From Prado023 sp963798745 (GTDB taxonomy: Bacteria; Actinomycetota; Actinomycetes; S36-B12; CAIYMF01): 64,000 nucleotides of DNA. The notes below the pieces were generated by a model. It was not told the DNA's origin and searched no databases. It saw only the letters and a list, made by a program, of their open reading frames with translations. The position numbers and the translations under genes were made by a program. The stretch lies in contig CAWCUF010000003.1 in the NCBI GenBank assembly GCA_963798745.1, positions 744,001 to 808,000 on the forward strand. Direction: 5' to 3'. Positions 51,342 through 60,531 of this stretch are shown in pieces. Within the stretch, counting starts at the first letter, position 1. Each line of letters opens with the position of its first letter.

Positions 51342-52943
51342 TCAGCCCCGGGGGTGCGTGGCGTCGACGGGGACCACGACGGTGACCCGCGTTCCCGCCC
51401 CAGGCGCCGCCGCGAGGGTCGCCGTTCCGCCGAGTCCCGTCGCACGTTCGCGCATCGTGCCCAGCCCGAGGTGCCCGAGGTGCTCGACCGACGTGTCGAA
51501 GCCGATCCCGTCGTCGGTCACCACCAGCTCGACCTGCCGCGCGGTGTCGTCGATCGAGATCATGACGTCGATTCGTCGCGGTCGCGCGTGCTTGACCGCG
51601 TTGTGCATGGCCTCGAGAGCGATCCGGTAGAGGTGCTCCTCGGCGTCCGTGGAAAGGGGAAGCCTGCGCGTGGGGGCGACGACCTCGATCGTCACCTGCT
51701 CGCGGGCGGAGATCGCCGCGGCCTGCTTCGTCAGCGCGGCACCGAGTCCCTCTTCCGCGAGTGCGCCGGGGCGCAGCTCGAAGATCAGCGCCCGCATCTC
51801 CGCGAGCGCGCCCTTGACCAGTTCGTGGAGTCGAGCTACCTCGGTTCGAGCCAGGTCAGCCTCCACGCCGAGCGGCTCGAGGCGTCGCTCCGCGGTGCGC
51901 ACGTGCATCGTCATGGAGAACAGGGCCTGGCTGACCGAGTCGTGCAGTTCGCGGGCGAGCCGTTGTCGCTCCACGAGTGTGGCGTGCGACTCGGCGTGGC
52001 CGTAGAGCCTCGAGTTCTCCACCGCGACGGCGGACTGGTCAGCGATCGCGTGCAGGAAGGCCCGCTCGGCCGCGTCCACCTCGCGGTCGGCGCTGACGTA
52101 GAGGAGCAGGCACCCGACGCAGCGACCGCGGGCACCGAGGGGCACCACGACCGTGTCTTCGAACTCCATCGCCGACCACATGGGGTGAAGCGGTGCGTAG
52201 CCGGGATCCTGCTCTGCCCTGGTGCGGAAGCCTCGGATCACCGTCACGTCGCTGGCGGTGGTGACGTTGCGGATCGGCGAGTCCACGCCGAGGGCGTACG
52301 CCGCCTCGACAGCCTGTCGATAGCCGTCGGGCAGACCGTCGTCGCCGTACGCGGACAGGTTCCGCAGGTCCTCGTCCTCCCATACAACAAGTGCCGCCGC
52401 CTCAGCGCCCGTCGCCGACCGGACGCTCCGGGCGACGTGGTGCAACGTCTGTTCCAGCGGGTGCTCGAGCGTCATCGCATCAGCGATCGCGGTGAACGCC
52501 GATATCCGTCGCTCCAGCTGCTCGGAGTTCCGGACGCGGTCGGTGGCGTCGGTGACGAGGTCGAGAGCCCCGACGATCCGCCCGTCCTGGTAGAGCGGGG
52601 CGAACAGCACGTCCCAGTACGTGGCCATGCCGGGCAGGGCCAGGCGGTGTGCGGCCTGGCGGACCACTTTGCCTGCGCTGACCGCGGCGAAGAGCTCCTC
52701 GATCGCGGCTGCGTTCTCGGGAACAAGGTCCGTGATGTGGCGGCCAGGAGTGGCATAACCGGGCTCCACGCCGAAGTAGGACTCGAAGAAGCTGGCCCAA
52801 GTGCGGTTGCATCGCGTCAGCCGGCCATCGAGGTCGAAGATGGCCAGACCGAAGGGCACGCGGTCCATGGCCAGCGCAACGATCTGCTCGTCGATCGTGC
52901 CAAGCGCCGCGGCCAGATCCTCGACCTCGGGTTCCGTGGGCAT
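51342..52943 (-). CDS. Soluble NarL-type sensor histidine kinase with PAS and GAF domains
   Basis: A 533-residue cytosolic kinase without membrane helices. It has a PAS domain (about 22-140: PFGLAIFDLDGRLTRCNRTW), a GAF domain (about 146-312), and HisKA_3 with the phospho-acceptor His334 (RLARELHDSVSQALFSM). An ATPase domain ends it (NAVKHARPRRIDVMI, DDGIGFD, GLGTMRERATGLGG). Two cysteines (RCVGCLL) in the GAF domain could sense redox or bind a cofactor. Its regulator gene lies 50 bases upstream on the same strand. Confidence 0.93.
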   Translation of the reverse strand: MPTEPEVEDLAAALGTIDEQIVALAMDRVPFGLAIFDLDGRLTRCNRTWASFFESYFGVEPGYATPGRHITDLVPENAAAIEELFAAVSAGKVVRQAAHRLALPGMATYWDVLFAPLYQDGRIVGALDLVTDATDRVRNSEQLERRISAFTAIADAMTLEHPLEQTLHHVARSVRSATGAEAAALVVWEDEDLRNLSAYGDDGLPDGYRQAVEAAYALGVDSPIRNVTTASDVTVIRGFRTRAEQDPGYAPLHPMWSAMEFEDTVVVPLGARGRCVGCLLLYVSADREVDAAERAFLHAIADQSAVAVENSRLYGHAESHATLVERQRLARELHDSVSQALFSMTMHVRTAERRLEPLGVEADLARTEVARLHELVKGALAEMRALIFELRPGALAEEGLGAALTKQAAAISAREQVTIEVVAPTRRLPLSTDAEEHLYRIALEAMHNAVKHARPRRIDVMISIDDTARQVELVVTDDGIGFDTSVEHLGHLGLGTMRERATGLGGTATLAAAPGAGTRVTVVVPVDATHPRG

Positions 52944-52993
52944 CGACGTGCTGCGCAGAGGTGACGACCGAGGTCCCCGTCCTGCACCCCCAG

Positions 52994-53707
52994 TCACGAG
53001 GTGACGTCCGAGGCGTCGACCAGTCCCTCGCGCACCGCCCACATGGCAGCCTGCGTGCGGCTGCCCAGACCGAGCTTGGTGAGGATGTTGGACACGTGGG
53101 TGCGCGCCGTCCGCTCGGCGACACCGAGTCGACGCCCGATCTCGCGATTGGTGCGCCCCTCGGCGACCAGGACAAGGACCTCCCGCTCACGTGGGGTGAG
53201 ATCCTCCACGACCGACCTCGGGGCTCGCAGGCCCGAGGCCAGCGCGGCGGCCACCACCGGGTCGAGCCGCACCTCGCCGGCCACCGCGGCGCGAATCGCA
53301 TCGGCGACGTCCCCTGCGTCAGCATCCTTGAGCAGGTAGCCCGTGGCACCGGCCTCAAGCGCCGCTCGGATGCGCGCCTCCTCGACGAACGACGTCACGG
53401 CGATGACGTCGATCTCAGGCCAGGCCGCCTTGACCCGCACCGTCGTCTCGACACCATCGAGATGCGGCATCTGCATATCCATGAGGATCACGTCCGGGAC
53501 GCCAGCCCCCGCCGCGAGCACGGCAAGCCGAGCGAGCGCCTCCCGACCATCCGCGGCCTCCCCGACAACCTCCATGCCCGGCTCAGTGCTCAAGTAGGCC
53601 TTGAGGCCCGTACGGACGACGCTGTGATCATCGACGAGGAACACCGTGATCGAAGGCTCAACGACGTCCGGGAGAGCCGACACCGTTTCACGGCCGGATC
53701 CTGACAT
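52994..53707 (-). CDS. NarL/FixJ-family response regulator
   Basis: A 237-residue regulator. The receiver domain has TVFLVDDHSVVRTGLKAYL, the phospho-acceptor Asp77 in VILMDMQMPHLDG, and KDAD as the switch lysine. The C-terminal LuxR helix-turn-helix reads LTPREREVLVLVAEGRTNREIGRRLGVAERTARTHVSNIL. It is transcribed before its kinase (51342). The CPBP/membrane operon downstream is a likely target from position. Confidence 0.93.
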   Translation of the reverse strand: MSGSGRETVSALPDVVEPSITVFLVDDHSVVRTGLKAYLSTEPGMEVVGEAADGREALARLAVLAAGAGVPDVILMDMQMPHLDGVETTVRVKAAWPEIDVIAVTSFVEEARIRAALEAGATGYLLKDADAGDVADAIRAAVAGEVRLDPVVAAALASGLRAPRSVVEDLTPREREVLVLVAEGRTNREIGRRLGVAERTARTHVSNILTKLGLGSRTQAAMWAVREGLVDASDVTS

Positions 53708-54231
53708 CGAGCGCCCCCCTCTCCGCTCGGCCGGGCGTCAGGCCCGCCCTGCTGCTGCTCGTCCAGGGCGACATTCTGACGCGGGCCGGCCGTCGATGCC
53801 AAGGGGTTCGCCCGCCCCCGCGCGGAGCAACTCCTGCGCGGGCGTCCACATTCTCCTCGGTCAAGCCGTCGGGTCGCCTGCTGCCCTGCCAGGCACTATC
53901 ACCTCGAGCGAGGAGAGACCGATCTGCACCACTGTCCTGTCCGTCGCTCCGCGCTCAACAGCGAGTGGTTCGATCCTGCGTCCCTCTGTGCCGCCGATAG
54001 CCGCGCCCGGGTGCCTCAGCATGGCTGTCGATGGCAGCTGAAAGTGCCGGCCACCACGACCAGACAGTCACATTGAGTGATCAAACGAGCCCCGAAACGC
54101 CCCCATTCCGACAGCGGACAGATTCGCCTCGGGTGTGGGGCCGCGCCTGCCCTGGTCACGCTGGGTGAGACGAATCAGGTGAACGGCCAACCATAGTTGA
54201 CTCCACGGACGTGGTGAAACAGCGCGCCGTG
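53708..54231. other. Long intergenic stretch with a possible IS21-like end
   Basis: There is no gene with a recognisable domain. Near 54,030-54,100 the plus strand reads GGCAGCTGAAAGTGCCGGCC and then TGAGTGATCAAACGAGCCCC, a combination like the ends of IS21-family elements, but no transposase remains. The part next to 53,707 is the promoter region of the two-component genes. Confidence 0.35.
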
Positions 54232-54630
54232 CTACTCGACGGCGGCGCCCGCGGGTGCGGAAGCGAGATCGGAAGCGAGATCGGCAGGGTGATCGTGGAC
54301 AGACGCGCGCTTCGCGGCCCTCTTGCTGCTGCGGCGGTTGACCGCGCGGGCCGCGGTCCAGGCGGTGATGACGGCCACCAGACCGAGGGCGAACACGTCG
54401 ATGGCGGGCTTGTAGCCGACCTTTCCATCCTGGACGGTGTACGCGCCGATGCCGCGCACGACTCCGCCGAAGCCGCCACCACTGCCTCGACTGTCAGAGC
54501 CACCCCCGCCGCCGCCCATGATGACGGCGACCGGGATGAGGGTGACGCCGTCGTGTTCGATGGGTTCACCGAAGACCCTGCTGATGGCGAAGTGGCTTCC
54601 GGCTCTGGTGAGCATGTCATCGAGCTCCAT
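54232..54630 (-). CDS. GerW/YtfJ-like protein with C-terminal membrane helix
   Basis: A 132-residue protein. The N-terminal part (LTRAGSHFAISRVFGEPIEHDGVTLIPVAVIMGGGGGG) is the GerW (YtfJ) domain, with the family's glycine-rich loop. It continues GIGAYTVQDGKVGYKPAIDVFALGLVAVITAW, where the last part is a membrane helix, and ends in a basic then Ala-rich tail. GerW was found as a germination protein in Bacillus, but the domain is common in non-sporulating actinomycetes with unknown function. The gene stands alone. Confidence 0.82.
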   Translation of the reverse strand: MELDDMLTRAGSHFAISRVFGEPIEHDGVTLIPVAVIMGGGGGGSDSRGSGGGFGGVVRGIGAYTVQDGKVGYKPAIDVFALGLVAVITAWTAARAVNRRSSKRAAKRASVHDHPADLASDLASAPAGAAVE

Positions 54631-54875
54631 GACGTGGCCTGCTTCCTCCTCGGTTCCCGGCGATCCCGCGGATAGCCACTATCCTAGGGGCCGAGTTCTG
54701 CGGCGGGACCGTCTGCTTCGGCAGGGCCAGCACCGGCACATCCCACCACCCGCCCACCGAACGCCCCATCCGATTGTTGCGTCCACGGGCGTGGCGAAAC
54801 ACCCAGTCGCGTTGGGCCACTACGCCGGTAAGACACGGGCCCAGACACCGTTGGTTGATGCAACTCGGGGTGTGG

Positions 54876-55700
54876 TCAGTTCCGGATGGGGGTCGCGGTG
54901 GCGATGAAGGCGGGCGCGGGGAAGGAGACGGTGCCGTCGGGGCGGGTGAAGCGGGCGAGCCGGTCTCGTGCGGTGTTCAGCAGCGTTTCGTACTGGCGCT
55001 CGGTGAGCGTGTCGGCCAGGGTCCAGCCGCGGATGTCGGTGTGTACCCAGGCGTCGATGGACGGGAACTGTGCGGTGCCGTCGATGCGATGGACGGTGAC
55101 GTCGTTGAAGGCGGGCGCGAGCACATCGTGGAGTTGCGCGCTCTCGCCGAGGCTGAATGGCGCGCGCAGGGCGGCAGCGGCCTGTGGTCCGACGGTGTCA
55201 GCGAGCAGGTCGACCATGGCTGCGTACCCGGGGGTGGTCGGCAGCGCGGTCCAGGTGGTGACGGTCAGTCGCCCGCCTGGGGTGAGCACGCGGGCCATCT
55301 GAGCCAGGGCGCGCGTCCGGTCGGTGAGGAACATCAGCACGAAGCCGCTGACGACGTGGTCGAAGCTGCCATCGGGAAAGGGCAGCGCTTCAGCGGTCCC
55401 GCGGCGCCACCGCACCGGCTCGGGGCTGCCGGCGGCCACCGCCAGCATGCCCTCGTTCGGGTCCACGCCGACCACCCGGCCAGTCGGGCCGACCCTCCGG
55501 GCAGCAGCGCGGGCGTGCACCCCGGTGCCGCAGCCGACGTCGAGCACCCGCTGACCCGGCCGCAGGCCGGCGGCATCTGCCACCGGATCAGCCCACGCCC
55601 CGAACAGGGCCGGGACGAAGAACTCCTCGTACACCCGGGCGGCGGTGGGCACCAACTGACCGGTGGCTGCGTTGCTGTTGAGTGTGGTCATAGCCGCCAT
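54876..55700 (-). CDS. Class I SAM-dependent methyltransferase
   Basis: A 274-residue UbiE/MenG-like enzyme. Motif I is VLDVGCGTGVHARAAA, the acidic end of strand two is GVDPNEGMLAVA, and EALPFPDGSFDHVVSGFVLMFL and RALAQMARVLTPGGRLTVTTW complete the core. A small-molecule substrate is expected. A second ATG three codons in is possible. It is divergent from the HxlR-type gene, and the shared promoter holds an inverted repeat, so that regulator probably controls it. Confidence 0.88.
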   Translation of the reverse strand: MAAMTTLNSNAATGQLVPTAARVYEEFFVPALFGAWADPVADAAGLRPGQRVLDVGCGTGVHARAAARRVGPTGRVVGVDPNEGMLAVAAGSPEPVRWRRGTAEALPFPDGSFDHVVSGFVLMFLTDRTRALAQMARVLTPGGRLTVTTWTALPTTPGYAAMVDLLADTVGPQAAAALRAPFSLGESAQLHDVLAPAFNDVTVHRIDGTAQFPSIDAWVHTDIRGWTLADTLTERQYETLLNTARDRLARFTRPDGTVSFPAPAFIATATPIRN

Positions 55701-55727
55701 CGTTCACCGCACCCCTGGCCATGAATA

Positions 55728-55748
55728 GTGCTAGAAAAGAACCAGCAC
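55728..55748. promoter_or_regulatory. Inverted repeat in the methyltransferase/HxlR promoter
   Basis: GTGCT (55728-55732) and AGCAC (55744-55748) are arms separated by 11 A-rich bases, midway between the two divergent genes. This is a plausible HxlR-family operator. Confidence 0.45.
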
Positions 55749-55772
55749 CGGCATCGATCCCGGGAGGCACGG

Positions 55773-56456
55773 ATGGGCAGCTACGGCCAGTACTGCCCGA
55801 TCGCCCGCGCTTCGGAGATCCTGGCCGAACGCTGGACCCCGCTACTGATCCGCAACCTGATGTTCGGCGCCGACAGCTTCGCCGAGCTGGCCCGCGGCCT
55901 ACCGGCCATGTCCCGGTCCATGCTCGCCAAGCGGCTGCGCGAACTCGAACACGCGAACGTGATCACCACCAGCCCACGGCCCTCCGGGCGCGGCAAGACC
56001 TACCACCTCACCCCCGCCGGACACGACCTCGGCGCGGTCATCACCGCCCTCGGTGACTGGGGTGACCGATGGCTGGAGGTCACCACCGAGCACACCGACC
56101 CCGGCTTCGCCCTGTGGGCGTGGACCCAGGTCCAACTCGACCACGACGCCCTCCCTGAGCAGCGCACCGTGATCGCGTTCGCGTTCCCCGACCAGCCGCC
56201 CAGGAACCGCCGGTACTGGCTCCTGGCCGAACATCACGACGCTGCACTGTGCTACTCCGACCCTGGTGGCGAACCCGACGCCACAGTCACCGCCCACTCG
56301 GCCGCATTCGTGGACTGGCACCGCGGCGCACTCGGGTGGGACAACGCACTGCGATCCGGCCGCATCCACGTCAGCGGACCCCGCCGCATCACCCGAGCCC
56401 TGCCCCGCTGGAACACCCACCACCCCGCGCTACCCGCCCCCGCCCCAGCCCGATAG
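55773..56456 (+). CDS. HxlR-family regulator with C-terminal domain
   Basis: A 227-residue protein. The HxlR winged helix starts CPIARASEILAERWTPLLIRNLMFGADSFAELARGLPAMSRSMLAKRLREL, with the conserved N-terminal Cys (residue 8). A wing and then LTPAGHDLGAVITALGDWG follow. A second domain of about 100 residues (VIAFAFPDQPPRNRRYWLLAEHHDAALCYSDPG) resembles a sterol-carrier-type fold found in longer HxlR proteins. GGGAGG precedes the ATG. Confidence 0.88.
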   Translation: MGSYGQYCPIARASEILAERWTPLLIRNLMFGADSFAELARGLPAMSRSMLAKRLRELEHANVITTSPRPSGRGKTYHLTPAGHDLGAVITALGDWGDRWLEVTTEHTDPGFALWAWTQVQLDHDALPEQRTVIAFAFPDQPPRNRRYWLLAEHHDAALCYSDPGGEPDATVTAHSAAFVDWHRGALGWDNALRSGRIHVSGPRRITRALPRWNTHHPALPAPAPAR

Positions 56457-56905
56457 CACCCCTGTTCCGCAGGCGAGGCAGACCAGGCAAGCAACACCGG
56501 CAAGGGGGGACTCCAGACGCCGCGACCACGCGCCGCCCCGGAGCCAACGAGAATCACACGGTCAGAAACACCTCAACACTCCGAGCGCGCCCCACGCGAT
56601 CCTCACCCACGTGCACCGTCCTGCCACAGCCCCCTCCCCACCGCGCGTCGCACGCGGCGCAGTGGGACGGTGTCCTGTCCCACTGACAGGCTCTCACTGG
56701 AGAGCCGTGGATCAGCGGCTTCCGGCTGTGCTCCCGCGGCCGCCGTCTGGCTCACCTTCTCGCGCTGCTGCCGCGCAACCGCGACCGCGACCTCGTCAGG
56801 CCGGACGCCAGCCGCCGCCACCGAACAAGACTGACCCCGCGAACCGGCGACTGCTACTGACAGGATTCGGGCGACGGCGTGGCCTTCGAGGCGAGTTGTG
56901 CGCAC
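56457..56905. other. Intergenic stretch, no gene recognised
   Basis: Neither strand shows a recognisable domain; the minus-strand open frame at 56603-56905 has no ribosome site and an unnatural composition. The stretch separates the HxlR gene from the converging lipoprotein gene. Confidence 0.4.
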
Positions 56906-57694
56906 TCACTCGGCGAGGTTCGCTGCGGCCGCGGCGATGAGCAGATCGGTCCATCCCGGATCGAGGATGCCGTCCACCTTCTCGGCAGCGTTCGGCCCCG
57001 ATCCTGTCTCGGTGGCACGCAGGAACAGGACGACTCGTCCTGATCGCAGGACGGCACTGGTCTCGTCCGACGTCGTCGTACGACCGCTGTCGGCGTAGGT
57101 CGCGTGCACCTGGAACCCGTCGACGGTGCCGGCAACCGGCGTGATGGTCGCCTGCCCATTGCTGTCGGGTGAGTGGACAGCGAAGGCTTCGTCGCAGCCG
57201 TCCGCCAGTTCCCGTGCACGGCCCACCGCGCTGCGCGCCGCAGCATCATTGATGTAGACGACGGCGTACTGGTCGACCTGCGCCACCCCGATGACGGAGC
57301 TCGAGGATGCGGCCCCGGCCGCGTCCGGCTCGGTCGGGGCGGGATCATCGCCGAGCGGGAGCTCCAGGGGTTCGCAGGTCATGACCTGTCGAGAGGGCTC
57401 GCCGATGTCCCCCGTGAGGGTCACTGGCCCGGTGCCGTCCACAACGGATCCGGGTGGAGCTGGCGGGACGTCGTCTGCCAGGAGCAGGCTGGCTACCGCC
57501 AGCCGGGTGTGGGACATCACCTGCTGTGGGGTTGGGGCTGAGGCCGTGGGCTCGATCTCGGTGCCCGCTCCCACAGCGGCGCATCCGGCTGCCAGCAGCA
57601 GCGCGGCCGTCGCCGAGCCTGCTCGGACGCCTCCGCGCAGGGCGCGGCGGCGCGCACCGCTGCGGTGCGCAGCGGTGTTGACGATGTCGATCAT
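56906..57694 (-). CDS. Lipoprotein with PknH-like sensor domain
   Basis: A 262-residue lipoprotein. A long basic leader precedes the membrane helix and the lipobox LLAAGC (Cys at 38). A Thr/Pro linker leads to an extracytoplasmic alpha/beta domain (SHTRLAVASLLLADDVP ... QVMTCEPLELPLGDD ... VAQVDQYAVVYINDAAARSAVGRARELADGCDEAF ... GFQVHATYADSG) with two cysteines. It resembles the secreted domain of PknH and related sensor-like lipoproteins. GAGGAGAG precedes the ATG. Its promoter copies that of the oxidase at 59074. Confidence 0.75.
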   Translation of the reverse strand: MIDIVNTAAHRSGARRRALRGGVRAGSATAALLLAAGCAAVGAGTEIEPTASAPTPQQVMSHTRLAVASLLLADDVPPAPPGSVVDGTGPVTLTGDIGEPSRQVMTCEPLELPLGDDPAPTEPDAAGAASSSSVIGVAQVDQYAVVYINDAAARSAVGRARELADGCDEAFAVHSPDSNGQATITPVAGTVDGFQVHATYADSGRTTTSDETSAVLRSGRVVLFLRATETGSGPNAAEKVDGILDPGWTDLLIAAAAANLAE

Positions 57695-57761
57695 GATCTC
57701 TCCTCGAGTTCCGGGCGCGGTGTTGCTGCCACGGCTCAACGGTGCCCGCGGGGGGATCGGC

Positions 57762-57807
57762 GCACCATCCCAGGAGCTCGGGTTCCGGGAACCCAGAGTT
57801 CTGGGGT
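57762..57807. promoter_or_regulatory. 46-base operator block shared with the oxidase promoter
   Basis: The block from GCACCATCCCAG to CTGGGGT contains two overlapping palindromes, GGGTTC-CGG-GAACCC (57780-57794) and CCCAG-AGTT-CTGGG (57792-57805). It lies between the lipoprotein and LuxR starts. The same block, with the same order and spacing, occurs at 60532-60578. GCGGTGTTGC is also conserved in both leaders (57717 and 60487). Confidence 0.7.
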
Positions 57808-57823
57808 GTACGTGAGCCTCCGG

Positions 57824-58954
57824 ATGAGTGACCATGGGCCGGTGACCACCACCCACGCAGAACGGGTCCGCGCCAGGGTTGCGGACCTCACGGGCGCGGG
57901 CCTGCGCCTGCCCGAGTACGCGGCGACGGTCATCGACCTCCTCCGCCAGGCGGTTCCCTACGACTCCGTCTGTCTGGCGACAACGGACCCGGCGACCGGC
58001 CTGCTCACGAGCACCTTCAAGGCTGACCTGCCCGGCGCCCGCGACGACGTGTTCGCCCATTTCGAGTACGAGGTCGACGACATCAACCTCTATCGCGAGA
58101 TCTCCCAGCGCCGCGACCCGGTCGGTGTTCTCGCACTGGACACGGAGGGACGCCCGGAGTTGAGCCCGCGCTGGCGCGAGTTCCTGGTCCCGTACTTCGG
58201 GTTCCACCAGGAGCTTCGCGCGGCATTCCGCGTCGAGGGCCAGGCCTGGGGCGCCATCGGTCTGTACCGGGAGAGCCCGGCCAGCGGATTCAGCCCGGCG
58301 GAGGGAGCTTTCGTCTCCGGACTGTCCCACGAGGTCGGCCGGGGGCTGCGCGCCGCGGTCGTCACCTCGACGGCGAGCATGGACCCAGCGACGCCCGACG
58401 GACCCGCTGTGGTGATCGTGGGTATCGACGCCGAGGTGCGCTCGGCAACCCCCACCGCGCTACACCACCTCGAGATGCTCGGCATGCCGACCACCGGGGA
58501 GCTGCCGGCCATCCTCCACGTCCTGGTCTCCTCGGCCCGCGGCTCTCGCGACGGGCGACCCCCGGCGGTGCCCCGATCACGGGTCCGCATGCCCAATGGC
58601 GAGTGGTTCGTCCTGCACGCGGCCGCACTGGCCGGTGCCGACGGTCCGACGGGCGACGTGGTCGTGACGATGGAGCCGGCGCGGCCGCCGGACGTCGTTC
58701 CCCTGGTGGTCGCGGCATACGGCCTGACGGAGCGCGAGCAGGATGTGGTCCGCCTGGTTCTCGCCGGCGTCACGACCGCCCAGATCGGCACTCGGCTGCA
58801 TCTGTCGCCGTACACGGTCCAGGACCACCTGAAATCGATCTTCGACAAGACCGGCGTGCGTAGTCGCCGAGAACTCACGTCCCAGGTGTTCTTCACTCAG
58901 TACGCGCCGCGTGTGGGCGACCAGGTCGGTCCGTCCGGCTGGTTCCTCGGTTGA
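57824..58954 (+). CDS. GAF-like domain LuxR-family regulator
   Basis: A protein of about 376 residues. The N-terminal half is GAF-like (AVPYDSVCLATTDPATGLLTSTF ... FRVEGQAWGAIGLYRESPASGFSPAEGAFVSGLSHEVGRGLR). A PAS-like middle follows, then a C-terminal LuxR domain (LTEREQDVVRLVLAGVTTAQIGTRLHLSPYTVQDHLKSIFDKTG). I used the ATG at 57824; a GTG six codons later is possible. It is divergent from the sensor lipoprotein and only 16 bases past the palindrome block, so it probably binds that block and the matching one before the oxidase. Confidence 0.88.
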   Translation: MSDHGPVTTTHAERVRARVADLTGAGLRLPEYAATVIDLLRQAVPYDSVCLATTDPATGLLTSTFKADLPGARDDVFAHFEYEVDDINLYREISQRRDPVGVLALDTEGRPELSPRWREFLVPYFGFHQELRAAFRVEGQAWGAIGLYRESPASGFSPAEGAFVSGLSHEVGRGLRAAVVTSTASMDPATPDGPAVVIVGIDAEVRSATPTALHHLEMLGMPTTGELPAILHVLVSSARGSRDGRPPAVPRSRVRMPNGEWFVLHAAALAGADGPTGDVVVTMEPARPPDVVPLVVAAYGLTEREQDVVRLVLAGVTTAQIGTRLHLSPYTVQDHLKSIFDKTGVRSRRELTSQVFFTQYAPRVGDQVGPSGWFLG

Positions 58955-58981
58955 GGCCTCCCGCGACGTTCCGTGGTGAGC

Positions 58982-59013
58982 GGCCCTACTCGAGCCCCCG
59001 CTCGAGTAGGGCC
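58982..59013. terminator. Hairpin between the convergent LuxR and oxidase genes
   Basis: GGCCCTACTCGAG pairs perfectly with CTCGAGTAGGGCC around a CCCCCG loop, 27 bases past the LuxR stop and 60 bases past the oxidase stop on the other strand. It can serve both genes. Confidence 0.75.
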
Positions 59014-59073
59014 TGACCCGATGTTGCCTCGACGTCCCCGTCGGCCACCCCGGCCGCGTTCGGCGGGGCCGGG

Positions 59074-60462
59074 TCACCGTAGGGGGTGATTGCCACGGAT
59101 GACCGAACCAGGGTCGACCCTGTCCTTGACCGCCCGGAGCCGGGCGAACGTGGACGCGTCATGGACGTCTGCCACTGACATGCCCGCACCGAGCATCGTC
59201 AGCGGGGTCCTTCCCAGCGAGACCGGGCGCACGGCCTCCGCGACGGTTCGCAGTGACGATCGGATCGGTTCCACGAGCTCGGGCACGGCGGGGATCCCGA
59301 AGGCGAACACCAGGAACTCGCCTGCCACCGTGTCGATCGCTCCGGTGACCCCAGCAGCCGGTGAGCCGAAGGCGCCACCCAGGTGGCGGATCTGGACGCT
59401 CGTCAGGGCTGTCCGATTGCGGTCGGCGGCCGCCTGGACGAGTCGATCGATGGTGGCGTCGTCAAGGTCGGAGACGGTCGTCGACCAGTCGATGGCTGGA
59501 GTCGGCGTTGTTGGTTCCGCTGCCACCTCTCCGAGTCGACCGATCGCGACCGGGCCAATCGTGTCGAGGAGGGTGAGGGCGGCTCCCCGCAGGCGCGCAA
59601 GGAACCGCGTGGCGTCCTCGGCCGGTCCGAGCCACGTCACGTCGACGATGCACAGGGACTGGCCCCGAAGCAGGTCGGGCATCTCCGCGAGGTCGGGGAA
59701 GTGCATCACCGAGGCCCAGCAGGTGAGCCCGTCGGGTGCGCAGGCCGACACCTCCCGGAATGCCTGGAGTACTGCCGTGGCGTCCGCCGCACGGAAGATG
59801 AGCTTGCCGCCGTGCAGTTCGGGCTCGCTCTGCAGCGCGATCTCAACTCGGGTGACGACGCCGAACTCGCCGCCGCCCCCACGAAGGGCCCACATCAGCT
59901 CCGGATCGGACTCGTCGGTAACCCAACGGTGCGTGCCTGCGCCGTCCACGAGCTCCACTGCTCGCAGCGCCCCGGCGGCCACCCCGTACCGCCGCCCGAA
60001 CCAGGACATGCCACCGCCGAGCAGGTACCCGACGACCGACACGTCGGGGGTGCTGCCCGCCAACGCGATCAGGCCGGAGCCGTCCAACGCCTCGAGCAGC
60101 CGGCCCCACTTCACGCCTGCCCCCACGCGGGCCATCCTGGCCTCGGTATCGACCCAGACCTCGTCCAGCGCCGCTGTGCGCAGCAGCACCGTGCCGTCGA
60201 TCGCCGGCGTCGCCCCATGACCACCCGGCTGCGCGGACACCGCAAGCCCGAGGTCCCGGGCCGCCCGGACGACGGTCACCACATCCGCTGAGTCTGCAAC
60301 CTCGACGATGGCCGCCGGCCGCTGGTGGACGGCAACGTTCCACGCCATCGCCGCGGCTGCGAACGCATCGTCGCCGGGGAGCAGCACCCGCCCCCGGACC
60401 ATGGTGCGAAGGTCGTGATGCGCATCGAGTCGGTTCTCGGTGCGGGTGGTAGTGGCAGTCAT
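59074..60462 (-). CDS. FAD-linked oxidoreductase (berberine-bridge-enzyme type)
   Basis: A 462-residue oxidase. The FAD-binding PCMH domain has VSAQPGGHGATP, whose His is the usual single covalent flavin link, and GSTPDVSVVGYLLGGGMSWFGRRYG, where the second-link Cys of bicovalent members is Gly. The core continues WALRGGGGEFGVVTRVEI. The BBE tail is VKDRVDPGSVIRGNHPL. Such enzymes oxidise alcohols, sugars or polyketides with O2. GGAGGG precedes the ATG. The promoter matches that of the lipoprotein at 57694, so both are likely under the LuxR gene. Confidence 0.92.
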   Translation of the reverse strand: MTATTTRTENRLDAHHDLRTMVRGRVLLPGDDAFAAAAMAWNVAVHQRPAAIVEVADSADVVTVVRAARDLGLAVSAQPGGHGATPAIDGTVLLRTAALDEVWVDTEARMARVGAGVKWGRLLEALDGSGLIALAGSTPDVSVVGYLLGGGMSWFGRRYGVAAGALRAVELVDGAGTHRWVTDESDPELMWALRGGGGEFGVVTRVEIALQSEPELHGGKLIFRAADATAVLQAFREVSACAPDGLTCWASVMHFPDLAEMPDLLRGQSLCIVDVTWLGPAEDATRFLARLRGAALTLLDTIGPVAIGRLGEVAAEPTTPTPAIDWSTTVSDLDDATIDRLVQAAADRNRTALTSVQIRHLGGAFGSPAAGVTGAIDTVAGEFLVFAFGIPAVPELVEPIRSSLRTVAEAVRPVSLGRTPLTMLGAGMSVADVHDASTFARLRAVKDRVDPGSVIRGNHPLR

Positions 60463-60531
60463 GAGCCCTCCTGAACGTGGTCGACCGCGGTGTTGCGGCC
60501 ATGACCCCACGCTCGTCGCAGCCGAAGCGGG

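Noticed and set aside
54030..54100. Possible IS21-family end
   Set aside because: The match is to general end-like wording remembered from other elements; no transposase or second end is present.
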